Notes under the pieces: generated by a model
Told to the model about the DNA's origin: nothing
The model's database searches: none
The model's input: only the letters and a program-made list of their open reading frames with translations
Source: Candidatus Bathyarchaeia archaeon
Lineage (GTDB): Archaea > Thermoproteota > Bathyarchaeia > Bathyarchaeales > Bathyarchaeaceae
Direction: 5' to 3'
Assembly (NCBI GenBank): GCA_035283685.1
Contig: DATETJ010000009.1
Span: 458,925 to 522,924 of the forward strand
Length of the DNA stretch: 64,000 nt
Translations under genes and position numbers: made by a program
Part shown: one piece after another, positions 43,234 through 51,956 of the stretch
How the letters are laid out: each line of letters opens with the position of its first letter
Position numbering within the stretch: position 1 is the stretch's first letter

Positions 43234-45156
43234 TTATGCGCCTAAGGCTATTTCGCCGATTGGGCTGAGGTCAGTTAGGGAGTTCATTTCGATTTTCATC
43301 TCTGAAACTGTGTAGAGGACGTTGTCTATGTAAAGTGAGCGCTGTATTGAGTAGGGCGACTGATAATAGTATCCGCTTTTGAGTAGATCCGAGTTGTCGC
43401 TCAGGTGGGTTATTGTGCCTTTGAGTTCTAGTCCTTGTTCGAGGGAGATGTTGAAGACGTAGGCTCCGTCCCACACGAAGTCGCCGTAAGCCCATGGTGG
43501 AAGTTCGCCGGGGTACTTTGACGGGTCGATTTCTGCCACAGTGACGGGTATGACGAGCAGGTTTTTCTCTCTGTCGAATAGGAAGGCTTTGTGGTCTCGC
43601 AGAATTGGCGAGTCTGTGCCTCTGTCTCCTATTTCGTATTTGGCGACTTCTCTCGGCGTTGAAACATCACTGACGTCGAAGAGGCTGATTTTTATTCCTT
43701 GGTACCATGCGAAGTTGCCGCCTTCGCCTTCAATGGTTTCTTTGCCTATGCCTATTATGTGGGTTTCGTCGTAGGGGTGCAGGTAGTCGGAGTAGCCGGT
43801 GATTTTGAGTTGACCGAGAACTTGTGGGCTGGTTGGGTTGCTGAGGTCTATGACGAAGAGTGGGTCAATTTTCTTGAAGGTGACTAGGTAGCATCGGTTG
43901 CCCATGAAGCGGGCGGAGTAGATGGTTTCGCCCGGCGCCAAGTCTTCAAGCGCTCCAACCGTGTCTAGTTCCATGTCTAGGATGTACACGTTGTTTCGTG
44001 ATGCGGATTCGCCTCTTGCCCATACTTGGCCTTCTGTGGTGGCTATTCGGAAGTAGCCGTTGTGTTCGTCCATGCTGAACTGGTTGAGCACGTAGCCGGG
44101 CACCTCGCCGCTTGCTTGGTAGTCTATTTCTCCTTCGTCTATGCGTATTCGATGGATTTTTGTGGCTTCACCCTGGTTTTGGTAGGAGGAGTAGGTTACG
44201 TAGATGTTGCCCGGGGAAACGTACATGGTGCTTGCCCATCCCAGCAGGAAAGTCTTGTGCGTGGGTTCTTGCTGATCGTTGAGAATGTTCACGGCGAACA
44301 CGTTGAGGTAGTTGCTGAAGCTGTCTGTGACGTTTGAGTAGTAGATCTCAGTTGCGGGGATTTCTTCGGTTCGGTCTGGGTAAGTTATTGTTGGGACCGT
44401 GACTTCGTTTTCTGTTATGTAGATTGGTTGGTTGGCCAAGACGTAGACGTAGTTGCCTATCATGCGGCTGTTGAGGTAGCTGCCTTCTACTGAGATGTTT
44501 CGGGTCAACGTTGGATTTGCCCTGTCGCCTATGTCGTAGACTTTAATCGTAGTCTTCTGTGTGTATGGGTAGTAGAAGCCGGGCTCAATCATTGTTCTGT
44601 ACTCGTTGTAGTAGCTTGTGTCTTCGAACATGGCGAGTTTGTCATCGTTTATGAAGATGCCTCTTATGCCACCGTTAGACCTGATGCGGGAGAGGATTTC
44701 GATGTTTTCAGGCGGGTAAGCCTTCAATATGACTATGCTTTGGTTTGAGATGACGTAAATGTATGTGCCATCAGTCTTGACTATGTCGGCTTCGTCCACG
44801 CCTGCAACTTGAACATTCGTTGTTGAGTATTGAGGAAGCATGGATGAGTCCTCGCTTTTCGCTTGCATTGTTGTCGAACCGAAGAAATTCCACTGTTGCC
44901 TCGAACCTTCAAGGTAATATTGGCTCTGATACTGCGTGCTTGCAGCGACAAAGTCTCTGAGCTCCTCATAAGAAGTGAACGAGTTCAGCCGAGCTTCAGA
45001 TTGGATAGGATAGTCTGGAACAACTGCTGCAATAACTGCCAAAGACATGATAATTGACGCAACCATCAAAGCATGAATCTTAGTGTCATTCATCACATGT
45101 AACACTCCATCTTTCAAACCAGTAATATAGCCTAAGGGAGACTTAATGCCATGCAC
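43234..45156 (-). CDS. Secreted or membrane-anchored beta-propeller domain protein
   Basis: The 640-aa protein has an N-terminal membrane anchor (~30-46, VASIIMSLAVIAAVVPDYP) and then the signature TNVQVAGVDEADIVKTDGTYIYVIS of the archaeal/bacterial Beta_propel family. Repeats of the type VIDLSNPTSPQVLGQLKITGYSDYLHP follow. It is exported and probably binds protein or sugar at the cell surface; no enzyme activity is known to me. The start is uncertain: ATG 45156 or ATG 45093 (MNDTKIHALM). A TATA-like GGCTATATTAC lies near 45123, favouring the shorter form. Confidence 0.88.
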   Translation of the reverse strand: MHGIKSPLGYITGLKDGVLHVMNDTKIHALMVASIIMSLAVIAAVVPDYPIQSEARLNSFTSYEELRDFVAASTQYQSQYYLEGSRQQWNFFGSTTMQAKSEDSSMLPQYSTTNVQVAGVDEADIVKTDGTYIYVISNQSIVILKAYPPENIEILSRIRSNGGIRGIFINDDKLAMFEDTSYYNEYRTMIEPGFYYPYTQKTTIKVYDIGDRANPTLTRNISVEGSYLNSRMIGNYVYVLANQPIYITENEVTVPTITYPDRTEEIPATEIYYSNVTDSFSNYLNVFAVNILNDQQEPTHKTFLLGWASTMYVSPGNIYVTYSSYQNQGEATKIHRIRIDEGEIDYQASGEVPGYVLNQFSMDEHNGYFRIATTEGQVWARGESASRNNVYILDMELDTVGALEDLAPGETIYSARFMGNRCYLVTFKKIDPLFVIDLSNPTSPQVLGQLKITGYSDYLHPYDETHIIGIGKETIEGEGGNFAWYQGIKISLFDVSDVSTPREVAKYEIGDRGTDSPILRDHKAFLFDREKNLLVIPVTVAEIDPSKYPGELPPWAYGDFVWDGAYVFNISLEQGLELKGTITHLSDNSDLLKSGYYYQSPYSIQRSLYIDNVLYTVSEMKIEMNSLTDLSPIGEIALGA

Positions 45157-45509
45157 TAGAACACCATGTACTAAAAACAGAACGCTACTGTGTTCATAAG
45201 TTGATGAATATGCAAGACTATGGTGTTTTGCTTCTTGCTTCGCTTTAAGCAGTTTCGTCTATTCTGTGCGCGCACGTGTTGTGTTCGCACGCGTAATATA
45301 CCACTTGTAGCTGTCCTAGGCTGGGTGGGCAGCGGCAAACCGCTTAACGGTCTGATGGAATCTGGTGATGAACCTCGATTCCAGCATGAAAGCCAAGCTG
45401 GTTTGAAATCAACAGCTGCAGGGTCTAGCATTTTGGCGTAAACAATGCACGAGCAGATCAAAAACATTCTTTAGGCATTTGAGCTTGTTGACCCACTTGG
45501 GATAATTGT
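45157..45509. other. Intergenic region between two minus-strand genes
   Basis: About 350 bases without a gene I can support. It contains the 10-bp palindrome GTGCGCGCAC (45266-45275) next to GTGTTCGCACGCG, forming a GC-rich dyad in an otherwise ordinary stretch, and a GTATATTAC (minus strand, ~45294-45302) that could be a TATA box for the beta-propeller gene with a long leader. Confidence 0.35.
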
Positions 45510-47633
45510 TCATTGAAGCCCCTTTGCAAGATCTTGCATTTCCGCAATCGTGTAATGATATATTCCATAACTCTTACATCTTTCTATTGCCTTACGGCTG
45601 AAGGCTCTTGCAACAAAGAAACCAAAAACGTCTTTTCCCCGCAACCTTTTCTCTTCTTCAACAACTGTCCTAAATTCATCAACCAGACCAATCCCACACG
45701 GTCGTTTGTGATTCTTGGCTGTGAAGATAGCGATGGCTTCTTCCTTTTCAGATTTAAGATGCAATACCAAGTCTTTTTCCCTAGTGCCTTCCCTATCTCT
45801 GAGTCGTGGGAAAACCGTTTCGAATTGTTTCAAAGGAGCTATTTTCTTCCAAAGACCTTTGACAGCTGCGGAATACAGATCCTGTTCCAACGACAAACCT
45901 TTGATGTAGCTTGTTTTGCCTTGTATTCTCTGCGCCGCGATCGGAGATGCTAGGTCTGTTAGAAGCGGCTTGAACATCGCTGTGCCTTCACATAAGAGCT
46001 CGACCAGCTCCGGATATTCCATATATTTCAGTAGCCCAGGAACTCTCTCTTCGTACACTCGAATCAACCGGTAAGCAACATCAGCGATTTTTATAGATTC
46101 ACTTTGGGAAAGAGACAAGTAATGTTTTAGCTCGGAAACAATAGATGACGTAGTTTCTACGACGTTTGACATTAATTCGTCATTAAGTAATGATTTACAT
46201 TGATTATTGATGGTCTTCAGCTTCTTCTCTATTTCCTTAAGATCGGATTTCTTGATGGAGCCGGGGTCTTCAGACAAGCTGAGTAAGACTTCTACCAGCT
46301 CCTTGTGGATCTCAGCCCCAGCAAGGTCTTCGAAACGATACTTTGCGGCTATACCTTTCAGTCTGAGAATGTCCTGACGACGATGGGCCTTGCTTAACGG
46401 TATGTAGTCACAGATTTCAGCAAGGAATGAATAGTAGCGGCCTATTTCAGCCTCTTTATGTCTCAGCAAATTCTTGGAAATCTTGTGCAGAATCTGAGAC
46501 TTGATTCTAAAATCGGATGTCTTGAGAGACATGTAGTACAACATAGTATCATCTAATTCCCCTGTATAACCCTCGTCAATGTGGAGTTTTCTAAGCCTTC
46601 TTTGGGAGGATCTCCCATTGTCGTTTCGCCTCAAAAGAGATGATATGCTCTTGATCTCTTCAAGTTCGTCTTTCATGTTGAATTCTATCGCAAGTTTTTC
46701 TGCTGTGTCAGCATGCCTCAAAGCCGATGCGTCATCGTTTAACAGGGCATAGTGGCACATCAAATGCTTATGATATTCAAAAAGATCCCATGCATAAGCA
46801 ATACAGCCGAATACGTCCCTCTTTCGTAATGCATATGCAAAAAAATCGTAGAGTGCACATCGATAACTGCTTGGTTCGACCTCAGCCAGAACACGGAAAT
46901 AATCTGCCAAAGCGCGACTTGCCTCCGCTTCGAGGTTGATTTTCCTCAGCATCAAACTTTCTCTAAGGAGATATTCTCTAGCCTTTTGAGAGGAATCAGA
47001 ATTGAGAGCCTTGTATCTCAAACTCAAAGCTTCATAAAATTCTGAGCCCCTTTCGCTACCTTTAGATTTTAGACATCGCGACAATTTAAGTAATTTCGCA
47101 ATCGCTTTCCCTATCCTGCCCCTATGAATATCTTCATAAGCTCTCAGCTTCAGCAAAGAGATGTCCAGAATCTCCTTTTCAACCTTGCTTTTCCCTTTCT
47201 TCCGCTGCCGTGACCAGAACCGCCCAAGCGCTGAGAAATGCTCGCTTTGGCTACATTGATTGCATTTCGGATATTCTCCAAAAAGGACTTGGTGAAAATC
47301 CTGACACACAGCTGATATCGTATTCGCCGCGGTCATCGTCTGCCACTCAATCTCAGAGTGATTTCTCGATTTCTTGATTTTCCTGACGACTTTGGCGTCA
47401 AGGTTAAATGATGGAAACAGTAGTTTGAAAGAGGCATAAAAAAAGGCTGTCGGAAGGTAACACCCAACATGCCCGTGAAGTAGCATAGATCCTAACACGT
47501 CAACGTCGTCGTCCGTAGGAGGCTTCGCTTGAAGATTAACACGCGCATTGTGATCATCAATTATGCGATTCAGGACCTTATGAGACAAGATTTCGAACTC
47601 GAGGGTACCTACCATTGCTGTCAGTTCTTGCAT
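45510..47633 (-). CDS. 707-aa helical protein with a possible nuclease-like C-terminal domain
   Basis: I do not recognise a full-length family. Residues ~130-560 look like helical TPR-type repeats (ALSLRYKALNSDSSQKAREYLLRESLML..., ADTAEKLAIEFNMKDELEEI). An N-terminal CNQC pair lies near 120. The last ~125 residues resemble an Mrr-like restriction-endonuclease fold: Glu in GLSLEQDLY, Asp in EKDLVLHL, then EEAIAIFTAKNH, LVDEFRTVVEE and FGFFVARAFSRKAIERCKSYGIYHYT. In that fold an E/QxK motif is expected where this has TAK, so the site may be altered or inactive. It is divergent from the helicase-Argonaute operon and could be its effector or regulator. Confidence 0.6.
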   Translation of the reverse strand: MQELTAMVGTLEFEILSHKVLNRIIDDHNARVNLQAKPPTDDDVDVLGSMLLHGHVGCYLPTAFFYASFKLLFPSFNLDAKVVRKIKKSRNHSEIEWQTMTAANTISAVCQDFHQVLFGEYPKCNQCSQSEHFSALGRFWSRQRKKGKSKVEKEILDISLLKLRAYEDIHRGRIGKAIAKLLKLSRCLKSKGSERGSEFYEALSLRYKALNSDSSQKAREYLLRESLMLRKINLEAEASRALADYFRVLAEVEPSSYRCALYDFFAYALRKRDVFGCIAYAWDLFEYHKHLMCHYALLNDDASALRHADTAEKLAIEFNMKDELEEIKSISSLLRRNDNGRSSQRRLRKLHIDEGYTGELDDTMLYYMSLKTSDFRIKSQILHKISKNLLRHKEAEIGRYYSFLAEICDYIPLSKAHRRQDILRLKGIAAKYRFEDLAGAEIHKELVEVLLSLSEDPGSIKKSDLKEIEKKLKTINNQCKSLLNDELMSNVVETTSSIVSELKHYLSLSQSESIKIADVAYRLIRVYEERVPGLLKYMEYPELVELLCEGTAMFKPLLTDLASPIAAQRIQGKTSYIKGLSLEQDLYSAAVKGLWKKIAPLKQFETVFPRLRDREGTREKDLVLHLKSEKEEAIAIFTAKNHKRPCGIGLVDEFRTVVEEEKRLRGKDVFGFFVARAFSRKAIERCKSYGIYHYTIAEMQDLAKGLQ

Positions 47634-47960
47634 AATTCGACCTTCTCTATCAGTCGGATTTGTAAAACGCTACTTGAATAGTTTTTCTACAGTTGCATCT
47701 AAATATCTGAAGCATCCACTGGCAACGAGACTCACCTTGTGCTCTTCAAGGACTTGGGTTATCTATTGCAGCTGATGTGAGATGGAGGCTAAGACTCACG
47801 ACCATGGCACGACCGAAAGGCAAAACTCAGCCCAGAGGTGATTTTTCAATCAAGCGACTGCGAAAATCATAAACTCAATTCGCTTGCACGAAACGAGCGC
47901 AACTGAAATAAGCACAAATCAAGGATACCGTTTGTAATCTAGCGCAGAGGGAAAACTGGC
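47634..47960. other. Divergent intergenic region of the Argonaute locus
   Basis: About 330 bases between the 707-aa gene and helicase 1. It must hold promoters for both sides. A tiny frame ATGGCACGACCG... at 47802-47870 would give a 22-aa basic peptide (MARPKGKTQPRGDFSIKRLR...), possibly a gene remnant; I do not call it. GAGGGAAAA at 47946-47954 serves as ribosome-binding site for helicase 1. Confidence 0.35.
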
Positions 47961-49673
47961 TTGGGCAATAATCAAAATCTTAACCTTAGCCTACAGTCGG
48001 TTCTTGAACGGTATCAGAAAGTGGAGCATCGGGAGTATCAAGTAGCCTGTATAAAGGGTGCGGTTGAAAGCATCAACAACGGCGCAGATGTAGTAATTGA
48101 TCTACCGACAGGGGCAGGTAAAACACTGGTGTATGCTCCTATCGTTGCTGACGTATCAGATAATGGGAGGAGTGCACTTGTTTTAACAGCAACGAAACAA
48201 GCACAGAGGCGTGTGAATTCTGAGATAAGACAGTTTCAGAGAAAATCGCAGCCAGTTCTCATCTATGGGATTCAGGAGTATGACTGCCCCGTTTTAGATT
48301 CAAAAGCTCAGAATTGGTGCTGTGGAGAGCTTAAGGAGGAACTCTGCAAACCAAAGGGTGTAGACTGCGCCGTAATCCAATCCGAAAAAAATTATAAAAC
48401 CTCCAATCTGGTTGTCACGAATTTCTCAAAGTTTCTTTTGGCGTCAGCAAATAGGAAGTACGACATTATAGTTTTGGACGATTCCCACAGCTTTGAAAAT
48501 ACGAAGGAACAAGCATATCAGATCATCATACACTATGCGCCTGTTAGAATTTTCTATGAGGAAGGGATACAACAGCCATCACTCTCCGTCATGGTTCAGG
48601 GTTTCCTGAACCTTTTTAGCGAAATCTTCGAACGATGCGTGAATCCAGAAGACAAGGAAGGAATCATAACTATAGAGTACATAAAGCGTTTAGCAGAACT
48701 TGTCAACAGCAAGAATGAAGAACAACTTAAGCAAGAGATCATGAGGCTTTCAGAACCCAAGCGTTCAATGTGTTGGAGCATCTACTATTTCATACGAAGA
48801 TGTAAGGAATCAAGCAAATACCAGTTCTATGTCAGAAAGGATTTTTATGATCCTCAAGATTGGGATTCGAGCGAACTAATCTCAAGAAGGGACGACATAG
48901 TTGAGTATATTATTCGTAACCGTTTCAATGACAGCAGAGTGATCTTTGTTACGGCGACACCCGGCGATGTGAATCTGCACGCTAATTCCTGCACTCTGAG
49001 AGACTACGATAGCATTAGACTTGAAATTGCACCTCCAAAGGACTCTCATTATCCAGAGATCGATAACTGGTTTCGAAAACTCGCAATTATAATAGTCGAC
49101 AATATAGGCGACACTAGGCAACAGAGTTACTTTGAAAAAGCCATTGGTCTGACGACGGACATACTCGAGAACCGAAAAGAGAGGGCACTCGTGCTCTTTA
49201 AGAACTACAGGGACCAGAGATCGGCCTATAATATCCTCTCGAAGAAATTTCCTTCGGACAAGCTTTTTTTCATAGACGTTTCACTGCAGGATAGTGATGT
49301 AATTGAAGAGATAGCTAGCAAGAAGAAAATATCATTGGCTTCTGCTTCTTCGACCTTGTGGGAGGGAATCAACATCAAGAAGTTAGGTCTGGCTATCATA
49401 ATCTCACCTCCATTCATTCGTCCGCACGTAGGCCATGCACTGAACTATCCATACTTCGAACGGAGAATGTTGATTCGGCTTCAACAAGGCATAGGCAGAA
49501 TCATCAGAAGCCCTGCAGACTTTGGAGTCGCGGTATTAACAGACAACCGCTTCAAAAGATACATTAATAGACGCATGTTCAATCAGAAATTGCGTGAGCG
49601 AGTTGAGTTTCTGAAATCGGACAAAGTTGTCTCTAGAATCAACGATTTGTTCTCTCAATGGGGGGCATCGTAA
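47961..49673 (+). CDS. XPD/DinG-like superfamily 2 helicase (helicase 1 of the Argonaute operon)
   Basis: The 570-aa protein has Walker A PTGAGKT (49-55), motif II VLDDSHSFEN with DDSH (173-176) in place of DEAH, VTATPGD (motif III), motif V SASSTLWEGINI and motif VI LQQGIGRIIRSPADFG...LTDNR. Motifs V and VI are typical of the XPD/Rad3/DinG branch. Cysteines C109, C120, C121, C129 and C136 lie between motifs Ia and II, where XPD has its FeS domain, so a cluster is plausible. TTG start after GAGGGAAAA. Its stop (TAA) abuts the Argonaute ATG, so the two are coupled. Confidence 0.85.
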   Translation: MGNNQNLNLSLQSVLERYQKVEHREYQVACIKGAVESINNGADVVIDLPTGAGKTLVYAPIVADVSDNGRSALVLTATKQAQRRVNSEIRQFQRKSQPVLIYGIQEYDCPVLDSKAQNWCCGELKEELCKPKGVDCAVIQSEKNYKTSNLVVTNFSKFLLASANRKYDIIVLDDSHSFENTKEQAYQIIIHYAPVRIFYEEGIQQPSLSVMVQGFLNLFSEIFERCVNPEDKEGIITIEYIKRLAELVNSKNEEQLKQEIMRLSEPKRSMCWSIYYFIRRCKESSKYQFYVRKDFYDPQDWDSSELISRRDDIVEYIIRNRFNDSRVIFVTATPGDVNLHANSCTLRDYDSIRLEIAPPKDSHYPEIDNWFRKLAIIIVDNIGDTRQQSYFEKAIGLTTDILENRKERALVLFKNYRDQRSAYNILSKKFPSDKLFFIDVSLQDSDVIEEIASKKKISLASASSTLWEGINIKKLGLAIIISPPFIRPHVGHALNYPYFERRMLIRLQQGIGRIIRSPADFGVAVLTDNRFKRYINRRMFNQKLRERVEFLKSDKVVSRINDLFSQWGAS

Positions 49674-51956
49674 ATGTATCATGCAAATCTGTTTCCGTTG
49701 ACAAGGCACGAGCCTCTTCCAGTATGTTGGTACACGCCCAGCATTGACCCCAAACCAATTAACAAGCCACAGCAGTATCAGATCCTCGGTATTGTTGCGA
49801 AGCAAATCCTGTATCGGGAAAGAAAGCCTTCTGTCTCAAGCGGACAGCAAATTATGTCGTTGTCTCCTATCTCCAAACTTACTGGACACGTTGCCGAGAT
49901 TCCTGAAGTTGGTAGGTTTAACGTCACGCTAGTCGACGCTGGCAGTTCTTCTGTGGGATTGGATCAGTTCGATCAATACCGACTTTTGGTGAATAGACTC
50001 GCAGACATAGCTCTCACAATGCTTTCCTCTGAATATTACAAGTTTCACCCGGAAGCTCCTTACATACTCCGCGACGAACCCTACTTTGATGCAGATCTTA
50101 TAGAGAAGACCGGTATTATAGATTCGAAAAAGTACTATCGAGGGCTTCATGAATTCAATAATTTGCCTGTCTTTGTACTCAACCGTGAAACTGAACTGAG
50201 ATCTCATAAGAACTTGCTCAACGAAATCAAGAGTCTAATGAAGTATTACGAATTGACAAGAAAGACCAATGCGGATTTCTACAATCCACCGAAGGAATTC
50301 GTCGATTACGTGAATTTCCTGCTGAGGGGTAAAGTTGCCGAGGTCATTAGTTATCCAGGGCCAAGTGTTAAGGAAATCAAGGAGGTAACCTGGCAGCACC
50401 GTGCATGCGACATAACACCAGGTTCTACAGCGTCTCATGTCGAATACTTGCGCGATACCTATGGCGTCCAAGAACTTGATCCAAAGCAGCCCTTAGTTGT
50501 ATACGAAATCGGACTGGACACGAAGCGAATACAGTACCATGTTCCAGAAGTGTTGTCAATTGGACACACATTCAGTGATCTGGAGAAGCGAATACCTCGT
50601 TGGCAGAGAACGCAGGTTTGGGGAGTGATCCATCCCGACTGCAAGAACCAGCTGCAAAAGATTTATGGGGTTCTGCTTGAAGTGGATCGAATGCTTCGAA
50701 CATACCTTCCTGAGATCTATCCAAAACTCGTGGAGATCTCAACCGAAGCGATGGATGTGACCTCACTTGTTTCCAAGCCAGCTGAGTTGAAACTCAAGTT
50801 TGGAAATAAGGATATGTTGATAAAGACACCGTATGACGTAAACTTCTATCATAGTTATACAGACAAGAAGCTCTCATTCGCAAGACCAATCGAAAACATT
50901 CGTGCACTAGTCTGCGGACCTGATAGGTCGCAGAAGATCAAGGTCTTCTTGACCGCGCTTGCAAAGGAATTCAAACTCAGGAACAATTCTGAGTTGAGTT
51001 TTGACTATGGGACACTGGATTTTGACAGAACTGATTACTCTGGTTATGACGCAGTGATCACTATAGGAAGCGACACAGGCGAAGGAGATGAAAAATACGA
51101 CAGATGCAAGGAGATACTCCAGAATTCATTAGGAATAATCCATCAACATGTTACTGAAGAACATGCGAATGAAGACTCTGTAATGGCGTTGGTTATGGAG
51201 ATTAACCTTAAGTTCGGAGGTGACCCTTGGCTACTTCCTGACCAAGAAAACATTCCATGCACGGTGGGAATCCATAGTTACTCCAATCCATACTCTGGAA
51301 AACAAGCTATATTCGCTTTAGCACTTGACGGCAGAGGCGCGTTGCTGAAGCAGTTCGACCCAGTACAACCAACGGACTTCGAAAACCTAGCTCAAGAACT
51401 ACTGGGCTTAAATGAAGACTACGGTCGGATTCTCTACGTTCTTTCATATGATCGATTCAATATTTTTGAGAAGCTAGAAGGCATTTTAGGAAGCACGGGC
51501 AAGAAAGTTGAATACTGCATCGCAGAGATAGACGATCAAGATTACGTTCGATTCTTTGAAACATGGCTGCCTAGAAAAGCGCCTAGGTTTGGCAAGATTG
51601 TTTCTGTACGTGAAAGACCACCAATCGAAGCCTATGAAAGCGCTCCCCAAGGCGTTGCATTGAAGTCTGATGATGACACCTTTTTCCTGCTTACAGGTAA
51701 GACAATAGAGAAAGATGCAACCAAGCGTGGGTGCCCGATGCCAATCAGACTTCTAATCAAGAAAAGGAAAGGCAAGACATGGGAAAGTTCCGATATTGTG
51801 AATCACGTATTCGCTTTGTCTATGATGGGACGAGCAAGCGGACACATGACTAGATTACCATCTCCGCTCTATTACCTTCAGTCTTATGCTTACTACTGGA
51901 ACAGATTTGGTGTCCCAAAAGATGAAAAAATCAGGCAACGAATCTTCTTCATATAA
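49674..51956 (+). CDS. Long prokaryotic Argonaute with altered catalytic site
   Basis: The 760-aa protein has the full Argonaute layout. PAZ: RGLHEFNNLPVFVLNR (~156), then SHVEYLRDTYG...PLVVYE...VPEVLSI (~254-296). MID (~405-520) keeps the guide 5'-phosphate set Y475, K479, Q491 and K513 (YDRCK; HQHV; NLKFGGDPW). PIWI (~525-760): CTVGIHSY has His534 where the first catalytic Asp stands; YDRFNIFE gives Asp593; the fourth position falls at N710/H711, and the C-terminus RIFFI is hydrophobic as in other Argonautes. Slicer activity is therefore probably lost while guide binding should remain. It lies between two XPD-like helicases in one operon, recalling DdmE, which acts with a helicase against plasmids. 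Confidence 0.9.
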   Translation: MYHANLFPLTRHEPLPVCWYTPSIDPKPINKPQQYQILGIVAKQILYRERKPSVSSGQQIMSLSPISKLTGHVAEIPEVGRFNVTLVDAGSSSVGLDQFDQYRLLVNRLADIALTMLSSEYYKFHPEAPYILRDEPYFDADLIEKTGIIDSKKYYRGLHEFNNLPVFVLNRETELRSHKNLLNEIKSLMKYYELTRKTNADFYNPPKEFVDYVNFLLRGKVAEVISYPGPSVKEIKEVTWQHRACDITPGSTASHVEYLRDTYGVQELDPKQPLVVYEIGLDTKRIQYHVPEVLSIGHTFSDLEKRIPRWQRTQVWGVIHPDCKNQLQKIYGVLLEVDRMLRTYLPEIYPKLVEISTEAMDVTSLVSKPAELKLKFGNKDMLIKTPYDVNFYHSYTDKKLSFARPIENIRALVCGPDRSQKIKVFLTALAKEFKLRNNSELSFDYGTLDFDRTDYSGYDAVITIGSDTGEGDEKYDRCKEILQNSLGIIHQHVTEEHANEDSVMALVMEINLKFGGDPWLLPDQENIPCTVGIHSYSNPYSGKQAIFALALDGRGALLKQFDPVQPTDFENLAQELLGLNEDYGRILYVLSYDRFNIFEKLEGILGSTGKKVEYCIAEIDDQDYVRFFETWLPRKAPRFGKIVSVRERPPIEAYESAPQGVALKSDDDTFFLLTGKTIEKDATKRGCPMPIRLLIKKRKGKTWESSDIVNHVFALSMMGRASGHMTRLPSPLYYLQSYAYYWNRFGVPKDEKIRQRIFFI

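Noticed and set aside
45171-45467. 98-aa minus and 73-aa plus frames in the intergenic region
   Set aside because: Overlapping frames on both strands with no motif or ribosome-binding site; treated as chance frames.
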